Shown piece after piece: positions 35,540 through 44,492 of a stretch of 64,000 bases of DNA (the first letter of the stretch is position 1; each line of letters starts with the position of its first letter). Below the pieces are notes generated by a model, which worked only from the letters and a program-made list of their open reading frames with translations, made no database searches and had not been told where the DNA came from. The position numbers and the translations under genes are program-made. The stretch is from CAIYOL01 sp964494805 (GTDB lineage: Bacteria > Planctomycetota > Phycisphaerae > Sedimentisphaerales > Anaerobacaceae), in contig CAZBST010000012.1 of the NCBI GenBank assembly GCA_964494805.1, positions 13,213-77,212 of the forward strand, written 5' to 3'.

Positions 35540-36908
35540 CTGCGATTTGGATATCAGACAAAAAGCTCAGGAGCTGGTTAACCTTATAAAAACCCGTTTT
35601 ATTACTTCAGACGGGCTATTAGCAAGGAATTATCCCGTTACCAGTCGGACGCTTTTTACTGATTTTGACGATATTGCGCCTTTTTTCATCTTTTTTAATG
35701 AAACCGAATTTTTATTATCGCAGGTCAGGCTTATTCGCGAGAAGAATAAAACTTTTCTTTCGCTCTGCAGTGCAGATGGTGTTTTAGTGACTCGCGCCAT
35801 TGATGAATGGTTCGGCGGACTTTACGCCCTTTGGGAAGCAACAGCAGATGATGTTGCCTATAACCTGCTTAGGGAATCTGTTGAGTTCGTTCTTGAACAT
35901 CTGATGAAAGATGGTTTTTTCTCAGCTGCATTTTATCCTAACACTAAAAAGGCTGTTGCTTATTATGAGCCTTGGTCGGCTGGTTTGTTGGAGACCTTCT
36001 GTGAAATGAGAGAGGAGTTCCCGGCTGGTTTCGAGCAGGCTCAGAAGATTTTGCGAAACTGGGTTCAGGATGATTATTTCAGCCGGTACCATCTTTTCCC
36101 ATATAGGGTGTATTTATCGCCTTTGAAGAATTTTGTGCAGGAAAAATTCCTCTCAAGGGCTTTTCCTTCTCAGCGTGGCAGCAGACCGCCCGGAGTCGTG
36201 GGACCATGCAGGACTCACTTGCTTAAAAGTTTTGTGAAGCAATTTATTTTTTACTCAAGTAACGGTTTATACAGCCAGTTGATGAAGTCCAATTCCACTT
36301 GTGCCTTCTCGCTTCTGGAGTTTTACAAGACTACAGGAGACCAGTTCTGGCTGCAGAGCCTGCTCAAGTGGATTAATAGCGCGATCGAAAACTTCTGCGA
36401 CAATGGAAAAGTATATATGGAATGTATTCCCAAAAGCCGGGTCAGAAGAGGTGCAGGGATAACCCCTGCATTTATTCTCGTAGATGTTATCTGTGATACG
36501 GTTTATTTTGCTGAAAATTACATCGCTCCATACAAAAACAAATTTATGTCTGTCGCAGAAGAAATAATAGATTATGCATGGCGGAATCGGTTAGATAACG
36601 GCTTGGTTCCCTATCGTGATGGGGGCGAATTTGCTCATATCGACAGTCAGGTCGATTTTGGTGTTTCTCTCAGAAGATACGCTCAGCTTTCGGGCCAACG
36701 GGCTTATATAGACAAGTCAGTAGAATTGACAAAAAGGGCTCTCGAGCTGCATTATTCTTCCGAAGGATACTTTACTTATTCCGGCAATGTGTCAAAGAAT
36801 GTTATCGACCCCAAATATAATGCATTGCTGCTTAAGGGTTTTGCCAATCTTGTTACGATAGATGAACCTTTATATCCTCGTCATTACTCATTATTCAAAG
36901 ACAGATAG
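35526..36908 (+). CDS. Unassigned (alpha/alpha)-barrel-like protein
   Basis: A 460-residue protein from the ATG at 35526; the open frame reaches 35439 inside the nitroreductase gene. It has a repeated helix-turn-helix pattern with aromatic residues (DEWFGGLYALWEA, YYEPWSAGLLETFCEM, DSQVDFGVSLRRYAQLSG), the look of an alpha/alpha toroid as in glycoside hydrolases, lyases or uronyl epimerases. No signal peptide, so it acts in the cytoplasm. Coupling to the nitroreductase by overlap suggests a joint function. I do not recognise the family. Confidence 0.6.
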   Translation: MEISSCDLDIRQKAQELVNLIKTRFITSDGLLARNYPVTSRTLFTDFDDIAPFFIFFNETEFLLSQVRLIREKNKTFLSLCSADGVLVTRAIDEWFGGLYALWEATADDVAYNLLRESVEFVLEHLMKDGFFSAAFYPNTKKAVAYYEPWSAGLLETFCEMREEFPAGFEQAQKILRNWVQDDYFSRYHLFPYRVYLSPLKNFVQEKFLSRAFPSQRGSRPPGVVGPCRTHLLKSFVKQFIFYSSNGLYSQLMKSNSTCAFSLLEFYKTTGDQFWLQSLLKWINSAIENFCDNGKVYMECIPKSRVRRGAGITPAFILVDVICDTVYFAENYIAPYKNKFMSVAEEIIDYAWRNRLDNGLVPYRDGGEFAHIDSQVDFGVSLRRYAQLSGQRAYIDKSVELTKRALELHYSSEGYFTYSGNVSKNVIDPKYNALLLKGFANLVTIDEPLYPRHYSLFKDR

Positions 36909-36937
36909 CACCGGCTTGTTTCTTTTAGAAAATTAAT

Positions 36938-37702
36938 ATGCATTTGAAATTCTGGGTCAAAACAGCTCTTTACTATTATATGCCGGGCGGTTATGGATAT
37001 GTGCGTCATCTTCGTAAATTACGCGACACCAGCTACGTTCACAGCTACGATAAACACAGCGTTCGCGATAAACATCACGCCCAAGGCGGCGGGAAAGAGC
37101 AAAATCAAAGCAGCTTCCATTATCGCGATTATAATGATTACCAGGAGTACGTAGACCACCAGAGCCGGAAGCTTGACGTGATGCTGAAAATGGGCGGTTT
37201 TACGAATCGGGCGATAACAGGTTATCGCTACAGGTTTTATCGTCGGTTCAGTCATTTGCCAGGTCTTTTGCCGGAATCGGCGCACATTCTTTGTGCCGGT
37301 GCACGCCAGGGGACAGAGGTTGAAGTTTTACGGGATATTGGTTTCAAAAATGCTTATGGCATCGATCTGAATCCAGGACCTGATAATAAATTTGTTCGCG
37401 TCGGTGATTTTATGCATCTGGAGAACCAGGACTCTTCTTTAGATATGATTTATAGTAACGCCCTGGACCACGCTTTTAACCTCGACTCTTTTTTCCATGA
37501 GCATGCTCGTGTAATAAAACCGACTGGGTACGTCTTGTATGATATTGCCGTAGGAGGAGAGCTTGGCCCGTTTGAGGCCGTTAGCTGGAAATCACAGGAG
37601 ACATTGTTTTTTTTGATGCTCAAATATTTCAAAAAGCTGATAAAGGTGGAAACGGAGTCCCACTGGGTGTGGATATTGTTACAGGGTAAAACCGGAATAT
37701 AA
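36938..37702 (+). CDS. SAM-dependent methyltransferase-like protein
   Basis: A 254-residue protein. A basic N-terminal part (1-110) is followed by a methyltransferase-like core: HILCAGARQGTEVEVLRDIG in place of the usual glycine-rich motif I, then AYGIDLNPGPDN with the ribose-binding aspartate, and SLDMIYSNALDHAFN and GYVLYDIAVGG. The ARQGTE motif I is a known variant of this fold. Probably a glycan methyltransferase; substrate unknown. Confidence 0.72.
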   Translation: MHLKFWVKTALYYYMPGGYGYVRHLRKLRDTSYVHSYDKHSVRDKHHAQGGGKEQNQSSFHYRDYNDYQEYVDHQSRKLDVMLKMGGFTNRAITGYRYRFYRRFSHLPGLLPESAHILCAGARQGTEVEVLRDIGFKNAYGIDLNPGPDNKFVRVGDFMHLENQDSSLDMIYSNALDHAFNLDSFFHEHARVIKPTGYVLYDIAVGGELGPFEAVSWKSQETLFFLMLKYFKKLIKVETESHWVWILLQGKTGI

Positions 37703-37727
37703 GATATTTTTTAGCAGGGATAATTCA

Positions 37728-38684
37728 GTGAGTATTATTTCAGCGGCGAAAAATTTGCTTCCATACATAAAAAGAGGACATCTGACACAGACTCTTAATC
37801 GAATAGACCATCATATCAACATAAAGATTCTTAAAAAAAGAGAGGTTATCAGAAAAGTAAACAATTACCCGATGATTCTTAACTTCGAAGAAGAAGGATT
37901 GTCAGAAAGTCTGATGATTCGCAGAGAAAGAGAAGTTGCAGAAACCGAGACGATTAAAAAAATTGTAAAGCCGGGGATGTGTGTTTTAGAAATAGGTGCA
38001 AATGTCGGGTACTATACTATTCTTATGGGGAAATTAGTTGGTGAAAACGGCAAAATATATTCTTATGAACCGTATCCTCGCAGTGTTGACATCCTTATTC
38101 GTAACCTCAGTCTGAATAATCTTACTAACGTTGTTGAAGTCCACAACCTGGCGGTTTCCAGCGAAAATGCCGTTAAAAAGTTATACCTCGGCAGCGCAAC
38201 GAATATTCACACCTTACTAAACTACAAAACCGGCGACAGCAATCCGGACTATATTGAGGTTAAAACTAAGGATATCAGAGAAATTCTGGTGAATGCCGAC
38301 AGAAAAATTGACTTATTAAGAATGGATATCGAAGGTCACGAGCGTGAGATTTTTAATAGATTAAGCAGTGACATTAAAGCGTTTCTGCCGGCTCGAATAT
38401 TTTTTGAGATTCACCCGCTGGGTAGCATTGACCCTGACCCAACGTTTACAAAGCCATTGACGAATATATTAGACTTGGGATATTGCCCTGAACTGGTTAT
38501 TTCGTCTTCTCACGTTGATGCTAAAAAAAGATTTGATGAGTTGAACTGTCAGCCGTTTAGGACTATTGGTGTTAATGCAGGCATACATTATTTGTATGAT
38601 AACATAAAGGCCTTGGATTTATTAAAAGTGGCCGCGAGACGCCCCAAAATAACCAGGGCTATCTTGTTAAAACGTACAGAGTAG
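37728..38684 (+). CDS. FkbM family methyltransferase
   Basis: A 318-residue protein with GTG start behind a CAGGGA ribosome site. The FkbM domain (about 75-260) has MCVLEIGANVGYYTILMGKL, YSYEPYPRSVDIL, NLAVSSEN and DLLRMDIEGHEREIF, the complete family order. FkbM-type enzymes O-methylate sugars and polyketides, and are frequent in methylated surface glycans. The gene and the next one look more AT-rich than the region's average by eye. Confidence 0.9.
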   Translation: MSIISAAKNLLPYIKRGHLTQTLNRIDHHINIKILKKREVIRKVNNYPMILNFEEEGLSESLMIRREREVAETETIKKIVKPGMCVLEIGANVGYYTILMGKLVGENGKIYSYEPYPRSVDILIRNLSLNNLTNVVEVHNLAVSSENAVKKLYLGSATNIHTLLNYKTGDSNPDYIEVKTKDIREILVNADRKIDLLRMDIEGHEREIFNRLSSDIKAFLPARIFFEIHPLGSIDPDPTFTKPLTNILDLGYCPELVISSSHVDAKKRFDELNCQPFRTIGVNAGIHYLYDNIKALDLLKVAARRPKITRAILLKRTE

Positions 38685-38691
38685 ATACAAT

Positions 38692-39480
38692 ATGGCAACA
38701 GGGGGAAAAATAGAAACACGCGGTCATATTATAGGTTTCAGGGAGGAGATTGACAATGCTTCCCGCCGCGGTAAGGATGCCTTTTTCACCTGGTTTGATA
38801 GCGCCGAGAACACCGACGTGGCGTTTTTGAGAGGACAATGGGATTTTATGGTTCACATTGGTTGGCCTCTGTCTAAATACATTAGCAATCCTGAAGATAA
38901 GGTTGCCCTGGAGATAGGACACGGTGGCGGAAGAATCTTATTGGCTGCTTGCAGAAGTTTTAAAAAAGCAATAGGAATTGATGTTCACAATAACAATAAA
39001 TTGGTTGAAGCGGAGCTTGAAAGTCGTGGCGTGTCTAACTTTGAGTTGTTCAAAACTGATGGCAATATGATACCTGTTGAAGATTCTACAGTAGATATTG
39101 TTTATTCTTTTATTGTTTTACAGCATGTAGAAAAAATTGACGTTTTTAAACGCTATTTGAATGAAACTCGTCGCGTGTTAAAATCCAGAGGAATTGCCAT
39201 ATTGTATTTTGGTCGAAGATGCTTTTACTCTTTGGATAGCAGTTTTTATCTTAGTTATTTGATTGACCGTTTCCTTGAAAGGTTATTGCTCAGAAAGGGG
39301 TTTAAGGAGCTTCCGGCGAAAATAAATTGTAAAAATTTGATAGTCTCTTTAGGATATGCTGAAAAACTTGCCAGGAAATGCGGATTTCTTATATTGAAAA
39401 AATGTGTTTCCCACAGAAAAGTCCCGGATGGATTCTTATTGTATGGAGGTCAGCACGGTTTGATTTTGAAAAAGATATGA
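38692..39480 (+). CDS. Class I SAM-dependent methyltransferase
   Basis: A 262-residue enzyme starting 7 nt after the FkbM gene. Motif I is VALEIGHGGGRIL, followed by AIGIDVHNNNK, the acidic loop EDSTVDIVYSFIVLQHV and a RRVLKSRGIAILYFGRR strand, as in Methyltransf_11. The N-terminal part includes AFFTWFDSAENTDVAFLRG, a stretch shared by uncharacterised methyltransferases in similar loci. Substrate unknown. Confidence 0.83.
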   Translation: MATGGKIETRGHIIGFREEIDNASRRGKDAFFTWFDSAENTDVAFLRGQWDFMVHIGWPLSKYISNPEDKVALEIGHGGGRILLAACRSFKKAIGIDVHNNNKLVEAELESRGVSNFELFKTDGNMIPVEDSTVDIVYSFIVLQHVEKIDVFKRYLNETRRVLKSRGIAILYFGRRCFYSLDSSFYLSYLIDRFLERLLLRKGFKELPAKINCKNLIVSLGYAEKLARKCGFLILKKCVSHRKVPDGFLLYGGQHGLILKKI

Positions 39481-39525
39481 ATAACATTTCCCAAGAGTAA
39501 TCTCGGTGCAGTGCTTTAGGTTAAT

Positions 39526-40590
39526 ATGTGGCTACAAACAAGTAAAAGATACATAAGAACAGTCGAAGACTCTATAAAAAATAAAATAAACCGCAAGGAT
39601 ATTTACTATGTAATAGAGGGAGCAAGCTGGTCTGTAGACCACGACGGTCGTTCCATCACGGCGAATTTACCTTCTCTTAGTTCGGCAGTTGTTACTACTT
39701 GTCGCGGCATAAGAGACAGCATAGTGCATTTTGGCTCAGTCAACACTTTCTTGGGCGGCGACGGCCCAAAGCTTCCCCATAAAAGTAACAGAATAATAGT
39801 AACCTGGTTTCATATTTCGCCGGGTGACAAACGCACCGGATTTATCCCAACGGCAGTCAAATACGTAGATTTATGGCATACTTCCTGTAACATCACCCGC
39901 AGCAGGTTGATAGAGTTGGGAATACCACAGGAAAGAATAACGGTCATTCCTCTTGGTGTAAATCTAAGTGCTTTCGGCGTGACGACGACGCAGCAAAAAG
40001 AAAATCTGCGTGCCGAATTAGGTATCTCAAAGGGGAAAATTGTTGTCGGCTCTTTTCAAAAAGATGGCGTAGGATGGGGCGAAGGACTGGAGCCTAAACT
40101 GATAAAGGGGCCCGATGTTTTTTGCGATGTGGTTGAGAGATTACGTCGGCGATATGATTTATTTGTAGTACTTACAGGCCCGGCTCGCGGCTACATCAAA
40201 CGGCGACTTGAAAGTTCAGACATTCCTTATTCACACCATTTTCTTAACGCCCCCGATGATGTTGCTCTGTATTACAAGGCGCTGGATATTTATGTTGCGA
40301 CCGGCCGCTGTGAAGGCGGGCCCAAATCTTTGGTTGAATCTTTGGCCAGCGGCGTCCCTTTGATTTCTACAAAAGCCGGTATGGCCCCTGACATTATTAC
40401 CGACGGCGAAAACGGCTTTTTGTGCGATGTTGATGATGTTGACCAGATGGTGCAAAAATGCACGATGATTTTGGAAGACAAAAAAAAGAAAGAAAGAATT
40501 ATCGCCAATGGGCTGACGACAGTGCAGCAATATGATTGGGCTGTTATTGCGCAGCAGTATGAAAATAATCTTTACCGTCGGCTTTTATGA
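39526..40590 (+). CDS. GT4 family glycosyltransferase
   Basis: A 354-residue GT-B enzyme behind a good AGG site (taggttaatATG). The donor-binding half shows PLGVNLSAFG, VGSFQKDGVGWGEG, then VALYYKALDIYVATGRCEGGPKS with the conserved acidic-glycine loop, and VPLISTKAGMAPD. The N-terminal acceptor domain is shorter than usual and starts with YYVIEGASWSVDHDG. A likely retaining sugar transferase of the glycan pathway. Confidence 0.86.
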   Translation: MWLQTSKRYIRTVEDSIKNKINRKDIYYVIEGASWSVDHDGRSITANLPSLSSAVVTTCRGIRDSIVHFGSVNTFLGGDGPKLPHKSNRIIVTWFHISPGDKRTGFIPTAVKYVDLWHTSCNITRSRLIELGIPQERITVIPLGVNLSAFGVTTTQQKENLRAELGISKGKIVVGSFQKDGVGWGEGLEPKLIKGPDVFCDVVERLRRRYDLFVVLTGPARGYIKRRLESSDIPYSHHFLNAPDDVALYYKALDIYVATGRCEGGPKSLVESLASGVPLISTKAGMAPDIITDGENGFLCDVDDVDQMVQKCTMILEDKKKKERIIANGLTTVQQYDWAVIAQQYENNLYRRLL

Positions 40591-40599
40591 GGACTGCTG

Positions 40600-41466
40600 A
40601 TGATAGACAAAGCAAAAGTGATTAAAGCAAAAATGGTAGGTAGCGTAACGGCGTTGAGAGAGTTTTGTAACTTTGGCAATAAGCGAAAGTGGTATGAAGA
40701 TTTATGTGAATACTATGGTGTGACACCGAAGCAGGCTAAAGAATTAGGACCTCGTTCTGCTACGCGCAGGCCAAACCTGCCAGCCTCGCCCACAACAGCT
40801 GCCGTATCCGGTATGACAATGGCCGAAATCTGGGAAAGTAGACCCCGTAATACCGCTGAGGAAATTTACCAGTGGCAGAAGGATATGGGGTCTTGGATTT
40901 CTTTTCGTCAGTGTTATTATCATCGCAACGACCGTTTTGATTGGCTCGTCAAATCTATGCCGTCCGGAAGCAAATATTGCGAGTATGCCTGTGGCACTGC
41001 GCCAATATGCAACTGGATTGTGGAAAATGTGAAAGATAGAGTATTTCATTTTACGACGGTTGACGTTGATTGTGAGCATCGAACATTTGGCGAATGGCGC
41101 CTCAGAAGAAGGATTGAATGTAGCGGCAGGCCGTTCACATTGCAGGCGCTGATTGTCAGGCCCGATGCCCCTCTGCCATTGAAGGACCAATATGATGTGG
41201 TCAGTATCATTGAGGCACTTGTCTTAATTCATAATCCGCTCGAGGTGGTTAAGCACGTCACGGAGCACATCTGTAAAGGCGGTAAGCTATGGGAAACTTA
41301 TACCGTTATGGATGACCCCCGCACCAAAACCTGGACATCTTTCCGGCAGGCTCAGGAGCAGAGATCTGCCGTCTTTGATTGCATTCGCGCAAACTACAAA
41401 CTCCTTGAAGGGCCTGCCCCGGATACCCCGAAGGATTCTGGAAGGCGATGTTGGGAGAAACTGTAA
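40600..41466 (+). CDS. Putative SAM-dependent methyltransferase
   Basis: A 288-residue protein. The middle has KYCEYACGTAPICNWI in the place of SAM motif I, then FTTVDVDCEHRTFGEWR, YDVVSIIEALVLIHNP and GGKLWETYTVMDDP, which follow the order of a class I methyltransferase fold. An AGGA sequence about 7 nt before the ATG serves as ribosome site. The N-terminal 90 residues are basic with no known motif. Assignment rests on motif order rather than strong identity. Confidence 0.68.
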   Translation: MIDKAKVIKAKMVGSVTALREFCNFGNKRKWYEDLCEYYGVTPKQAKELGPRSATRRPNLPASPTTAAVSGMTMAEIWESRPRNTAEEIYQWQKDMGSWISFRQCYYHRNDRFDWLVKSMPSGSKYCEYACGTAPICNWIVENVKDRVFHFTTVDVDCEHRTFGEWRLRRRIECSGRPFTLQALIVRPDAPLPLKDQYDVVSIIEALVLIHNPLEVVKHVTEHICKGGKLWETYTVMDDPRTKTWTSFRQAQEQRSAVFDCIRANYKLLEGPAPDTPKDSGRRCWEKL

Positions 41467-41485
41467 GCACTTTGGACCGCTTGGA

Positions 41486-42499
41486 ATGGTAAAGGTTCAT
41501 ATTCTTTTTGAATTCAAAGAAGGCCCTTGGGGAGGAGGGAATCAGTTTCTTAAATCTCTGAAGAAATACCTGTACTCTATAGGGGCCTACGATGAGGATG
41601 TTGAAACAGCGCAGGCAATCTTATTCAATAGCCACCAGTGCATCGGTAAAGTTGCCAAAGCAAAGTTAAACCACCCTGAAAAAACATTTATTCATCGAAT
41701 TGATGGCCCAATTCGCCTTTATAATCAGACAAATGATAGACGGGACAATGTTGTATTCGCAGCCAATAGGTACTTAGCCGATGCCACAGTTTTTCAGTCC
41801 ACTTGGTCACAGCAGCAAAACCATCGTTTGGGACTGCATCAAAAAGCTTTTGAAATTATAATCCATAACGCACCTGAATCGACAATCTTCAATCGCCGCG
41901 AAAACAAACCTTTTTCAACAGACCGCAGAACTCGACTGATTGCCACAAGCTGGTCTCCAAACTGGAAAAAAGGATTTGACGTTTATCAATGGCTGGATGA
42001 GAACCTTGATTTTAGTAACTACGAAATGGTCTTTGTCGGCAAATCTCCTATTCAGTTCAAAAATATCAAAACCATTTCGCCGTTAAACAGCGAAGATATT
42101 GCTAAAAAGCTAAAAGAAAGCGATGTTTTCATTTTTGCTTCACCAATTGAGGCCTGCTCCAATTCCTTATTGGAAGCGCTGCATTGCGGACTGCCGGCCA
42201 TCGGGCCCAATCAAAGCAGCACTCCAGAAATCATCGGCAGGGGAGGTGAGACTTTTTCCAAACCGACCGAAATTCCTGATTTGCTCGAAAAAATAAAAAA
42301 GAATTATCACCAATATCAGACCAATATTGGTAATCCGTCAATAGAAGATATTGGAAAGCGATATTATGATTTTATGACTTGCGTTGAATCCGGCAAGGAA
42401 AAACCGGCGTCTTTTACTTGGACAAGCCGTATTCGTATTCAGGCAGTGGTTGCCACCTGGAAGCTTTCTGAGCGGATTAATAATATCGTGAGAATATAG
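41486..42499 (+). CDS. GT4-like glycosyltransferase
   Basis: A 337-residue GT-B protein from the ATG at 41486; the frame stays open to 41312 within the preceding gene, but the MVKVHILFEF start fits a GT-B N-terminus. Donor-site features are ATSWSPNWKKGFDVYQWLD, MVFVGKSPIQF and FIFASPIEACSNSLLEALHC with the family's glutamate, then GLPAIGPNQSSTPEIIG. The HRIDGPIRLYN segment is typical of a subgroup in cyanobacterial and planctomycete loci. Donor unknown. Confidence 0.83.
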   Translation: MVKVHILFEFKEGPWGGGNQFLKSLKKYLYSIGAYDEDVETAQAILFNSHQCIGKVAKAKLNHPEKTFIHRIDGPIRLYNQTNDRRDNVVFAANRYLADATVFQSTWSQQQNHRLGLHQKAFEIIIHNAPESTIFNRRENKPFSTDRRTRLIATSWSPNWKKGFDVYQWLDENLDFSNYEMVFVGKSPIQFKNIKTISPLNSEDIAKKLKESDVFIFASPIEACSNSLLEALHCGLPAIGPNQSSTPEIIGRGGETFSKPTEIPDLLEKIKKNYHQYQTNIGNPSIEDIGKRYYDFMTCVESGKEKPASFTWTSRIRIQAVVATWKLSERINNIVRI

Positions 42500-42549
42500 G
42501 GATGGTGCTAATTACCGTCCGGTTACTAATCTTTCATACCTAATGCTCT

Positions 42550-43686
42550 ATGCAGCTTGCCCTGTTTTTCACACGTGGTGTTTCTCTTAAGCTCTGGTTT
42601 GACAGCGGCTTGTTCGACCGTGAAAAACAACTGTATGAGGAGCATCTTCGCAGGGGCAGCCTCAAGAAAGTGTATTGGCTGACTTACGGCACAGATGATG
42701 CGGCGATGGCGAGTAAGCTTAGGGCTGCTGGCCGATTGCATCCGGATATAGTGGTGCTTCCTATGGCGCGTTTTTTCTCGGGCAAATGGGGTTGCTTGCT
42801 TTATTCGTTTCTTATGCCTTTATTTTGCCGCCGCTGGCTTAAATTGGTGGATATCTTCAAGACCAATCAGATGGACGGCAGTTGGGCCGCTGTCCTGGCT
42901 AAGTGGCTGTATCACAAACCTCTGGTTGTCAGAACCGGTTTCACTTGGTCGCTTTTGAGAAAAACGCATAACGCACCAAAGCACAACGTAAGAATGATTG
43001 GAATAGCCGAGCGCCTCGCATTCAAAAACGCATCAGTGGTAACCGTTACTACTCTAACGCAGGCGCATTATATTTTTGAGAACTACTGCTTATCTGAAGA
43101 AACTGTTCGGGTAATACCTAATTATGTTGATACACAACTTTTTACACCCGGAGAGCAGGGCGAAAAGTACTCCGACCGACTCATTTTTGTCGGCCGGCTC
43201 GATGGTGAGAAGAACCTTTTTAATCTGATTGAGGCTGTTGCCCAAACCGGCTTAACGCTTGATATCTACGGCAAAGGTGGTATCCGCAATAAGCTGGAGG
43301 TACACGCAAAAAAAATCAATGTGAAGGTTAATTTCATGGGTGTTGTCCCTAATAATGAAATGCCAGTGGTTCTTAATCGTTATCGTTATTATGTGTTGCC
43401 TTCTTTCCACGAAGGGATGCCAAAAACATTGCTTGAGGCAATGGCCTGCGGCTTGGTATGTATCGGCACAGATGTTGAGGGAATCAATAATATCATAGAA
43501 GATGGAGTCAGCGGGTACTTGGCAAAAGGAACCCAAGCCGATGCTCTTGTTGAGGTAATAAGAAGAGCTATCCAACTGCCGCACGACTCCGTTACGGCTG
43601 AGGGAATACGACGGGTTCGGGATAACTTCTCACTCGAAACTGTAGCAAAGCGGGAAAAAGAAATAATCGAAAACTTGAAAATATGA
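42550..43686 (+). CDS. GT4 family glycosyltransferase
   Basis: A 378-residue retaining glycosyltransferase. It starts QLALFFTRGVSLKLWFDSGL, has VRTGFTWSLL in the acceptor half, and NYVDTQLFTPG, LIFVGRLDGEKN, then LPSFHEGMPKTLLEAMACG (E-x7-E) and IIEDGVSGYL in the donor half, all standard GT4 elements. Ends in an ATGA overlap with the following methyltransferase, so the two are probably co-translated. Confidence 0.9.
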   Translation: MQLALFFTRGVSLKLWFDSGLFDREKQLYEEHLRRGSLKKVYWLTYGTDDAAMASKLRAAGRLHPDIVVLPMARFFSGKWGCLLYSFLMPLFCRRWLKLVDIFKTNQMDGSWAAVLAKWLYHKPLVVRTGFTWSLLRKTHNAPKHNVRMIGIAERLAFKNASVVTVTTLTQAHYIFENYCLSEETVRVIPNYVDTQLFTPGEQGEKYSDRLIFVGRLDGEKNLFNLIEAVAQTGLTLDIYGKGGIRNKLEVHAKKINVKVNFMGVVPNNEMPVVLNRYRYYVLPSFHEGMPKTLLEAMACGLVCIGTDVEGINNIIEDGVSGYLAKGTQADALVEVIRRAIQLPHDSVTAEGIRRVRDNFSLETVAKREKEIIENLKI

Positions 43687-44492
43687 TATGCTATTTTGAT
43701 AAAAGCAAAAATCGACTCGTTTATGTAGGCAAAGCAGCCAGTGATACCTATTGGGACCAGCATTGGAAGTCTGAAAGTTCAAAACTTAAAAAGCAAATCA
43801 GAGTTAAGAACGATAGATTTATAATTGGTTATACCAAAAAGTATCTTCCTCCGGGGACTAAAATATTTGAAGGTGGATGTGGACTGGGAGAGAAAGTTTG
43901 TGCTCTTCATTATCAGGGATATGATGCTTATGGGGTTGATTATGCGAAGGAAACTGTTAAAAAGGTCAATCAATGTGCTCCGGAGTTGAAAATTAAAGTT
44001 GGAGATGTCAGAGATTTACAATTTCCAGACAATTTTTTTGATGGTTATTGGTCATTAGGAGTGATAGAACATCTTTACGATGGTTACGAAAAAATTGTTA
44101 GCGAAATGTTTCGAGTGCTTAAGCCGGGAGGATATCTTTTCCTGACAGTGCCTGTAATGTCCCCGTTGAGAAAAGCTAAGGTAAGGCGAAAAAAATACCC
44201 TGAGTATAAAGAGTCCCGAGAAATAAGGGATAATTTTTATCAGTTTGCATTTGACCCAAAGAATATTATTAATGATTTGCAGAGTAAAGGGTTCAAATTA
44301 GTCGATGTAAAACCTTATGATGGAATTAAAGGCTTGAAAGATGAAGTGTCGGTATTAAAACCTTTTTTGCAGTATCTGTATGATAAGAGAGATCGTGCTT
44401 CAAACCTGGTGAAAAGAGGGCTAGATATTGTACTTAGGCGTTTTGCAAACCATATATGCCTGTTTGTTACGCAGAAGGTTGGAACAAATTGA
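43683..44492 (+). CDS. Class I SAM-dependent methyltransferase
   Basis: A 269-residue enzyme with motif I IFEGGCGLGEKV, then AYGVDYAKETV, the acidic FPDNFFDGYWSLGVIEHL and FRVLKPGGYLFLTVPV, an exact Methyltransf_11 order. Coupled to the GT4 gene by ATGA, and its stop overlaps the likely TTG start of the next GT2 gene. The gene looks AT-richer than its neighbours by eye. Likely methylates the residue added by an adjacent transferase; inference. Confidence 0.87.
   Translation: MICYFDKSKNRLVYVGKAASDTYWDQHWKSESSKLKKQIRVKNDRFIIGYTKKYLPPGTKIFEGGCGLGEKVCALHYQGYDAYGVDYAKETVKKVNQCAPELKIKVGDVRDLQFPDNFFDGYWSLGVIEHLYDGYEKIVSEMFRVLKPGGYLFLTVPVMSPLRKAKVRRKKYPEYKESREIRDNFYQFAFDPKNIINDLQSKGFKLVDVKPYDGIKGLKDEVSVLKPFLQYLYDKRDRASNLVKRGLDIVLRRFANHICLFVTQKVGTN

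Noticed and set aside
40600..41486. Possible frameshift between the methyltransferase-like gene and the following glycosyltransferase, because the latter's frame opens upstream at 41312
   Set aside because: The methyltransferase-like protein continues sensibly to its own stop at 41466 and the ATG at 41486 gives a normal GT-B start, so two separate genes explain the region.
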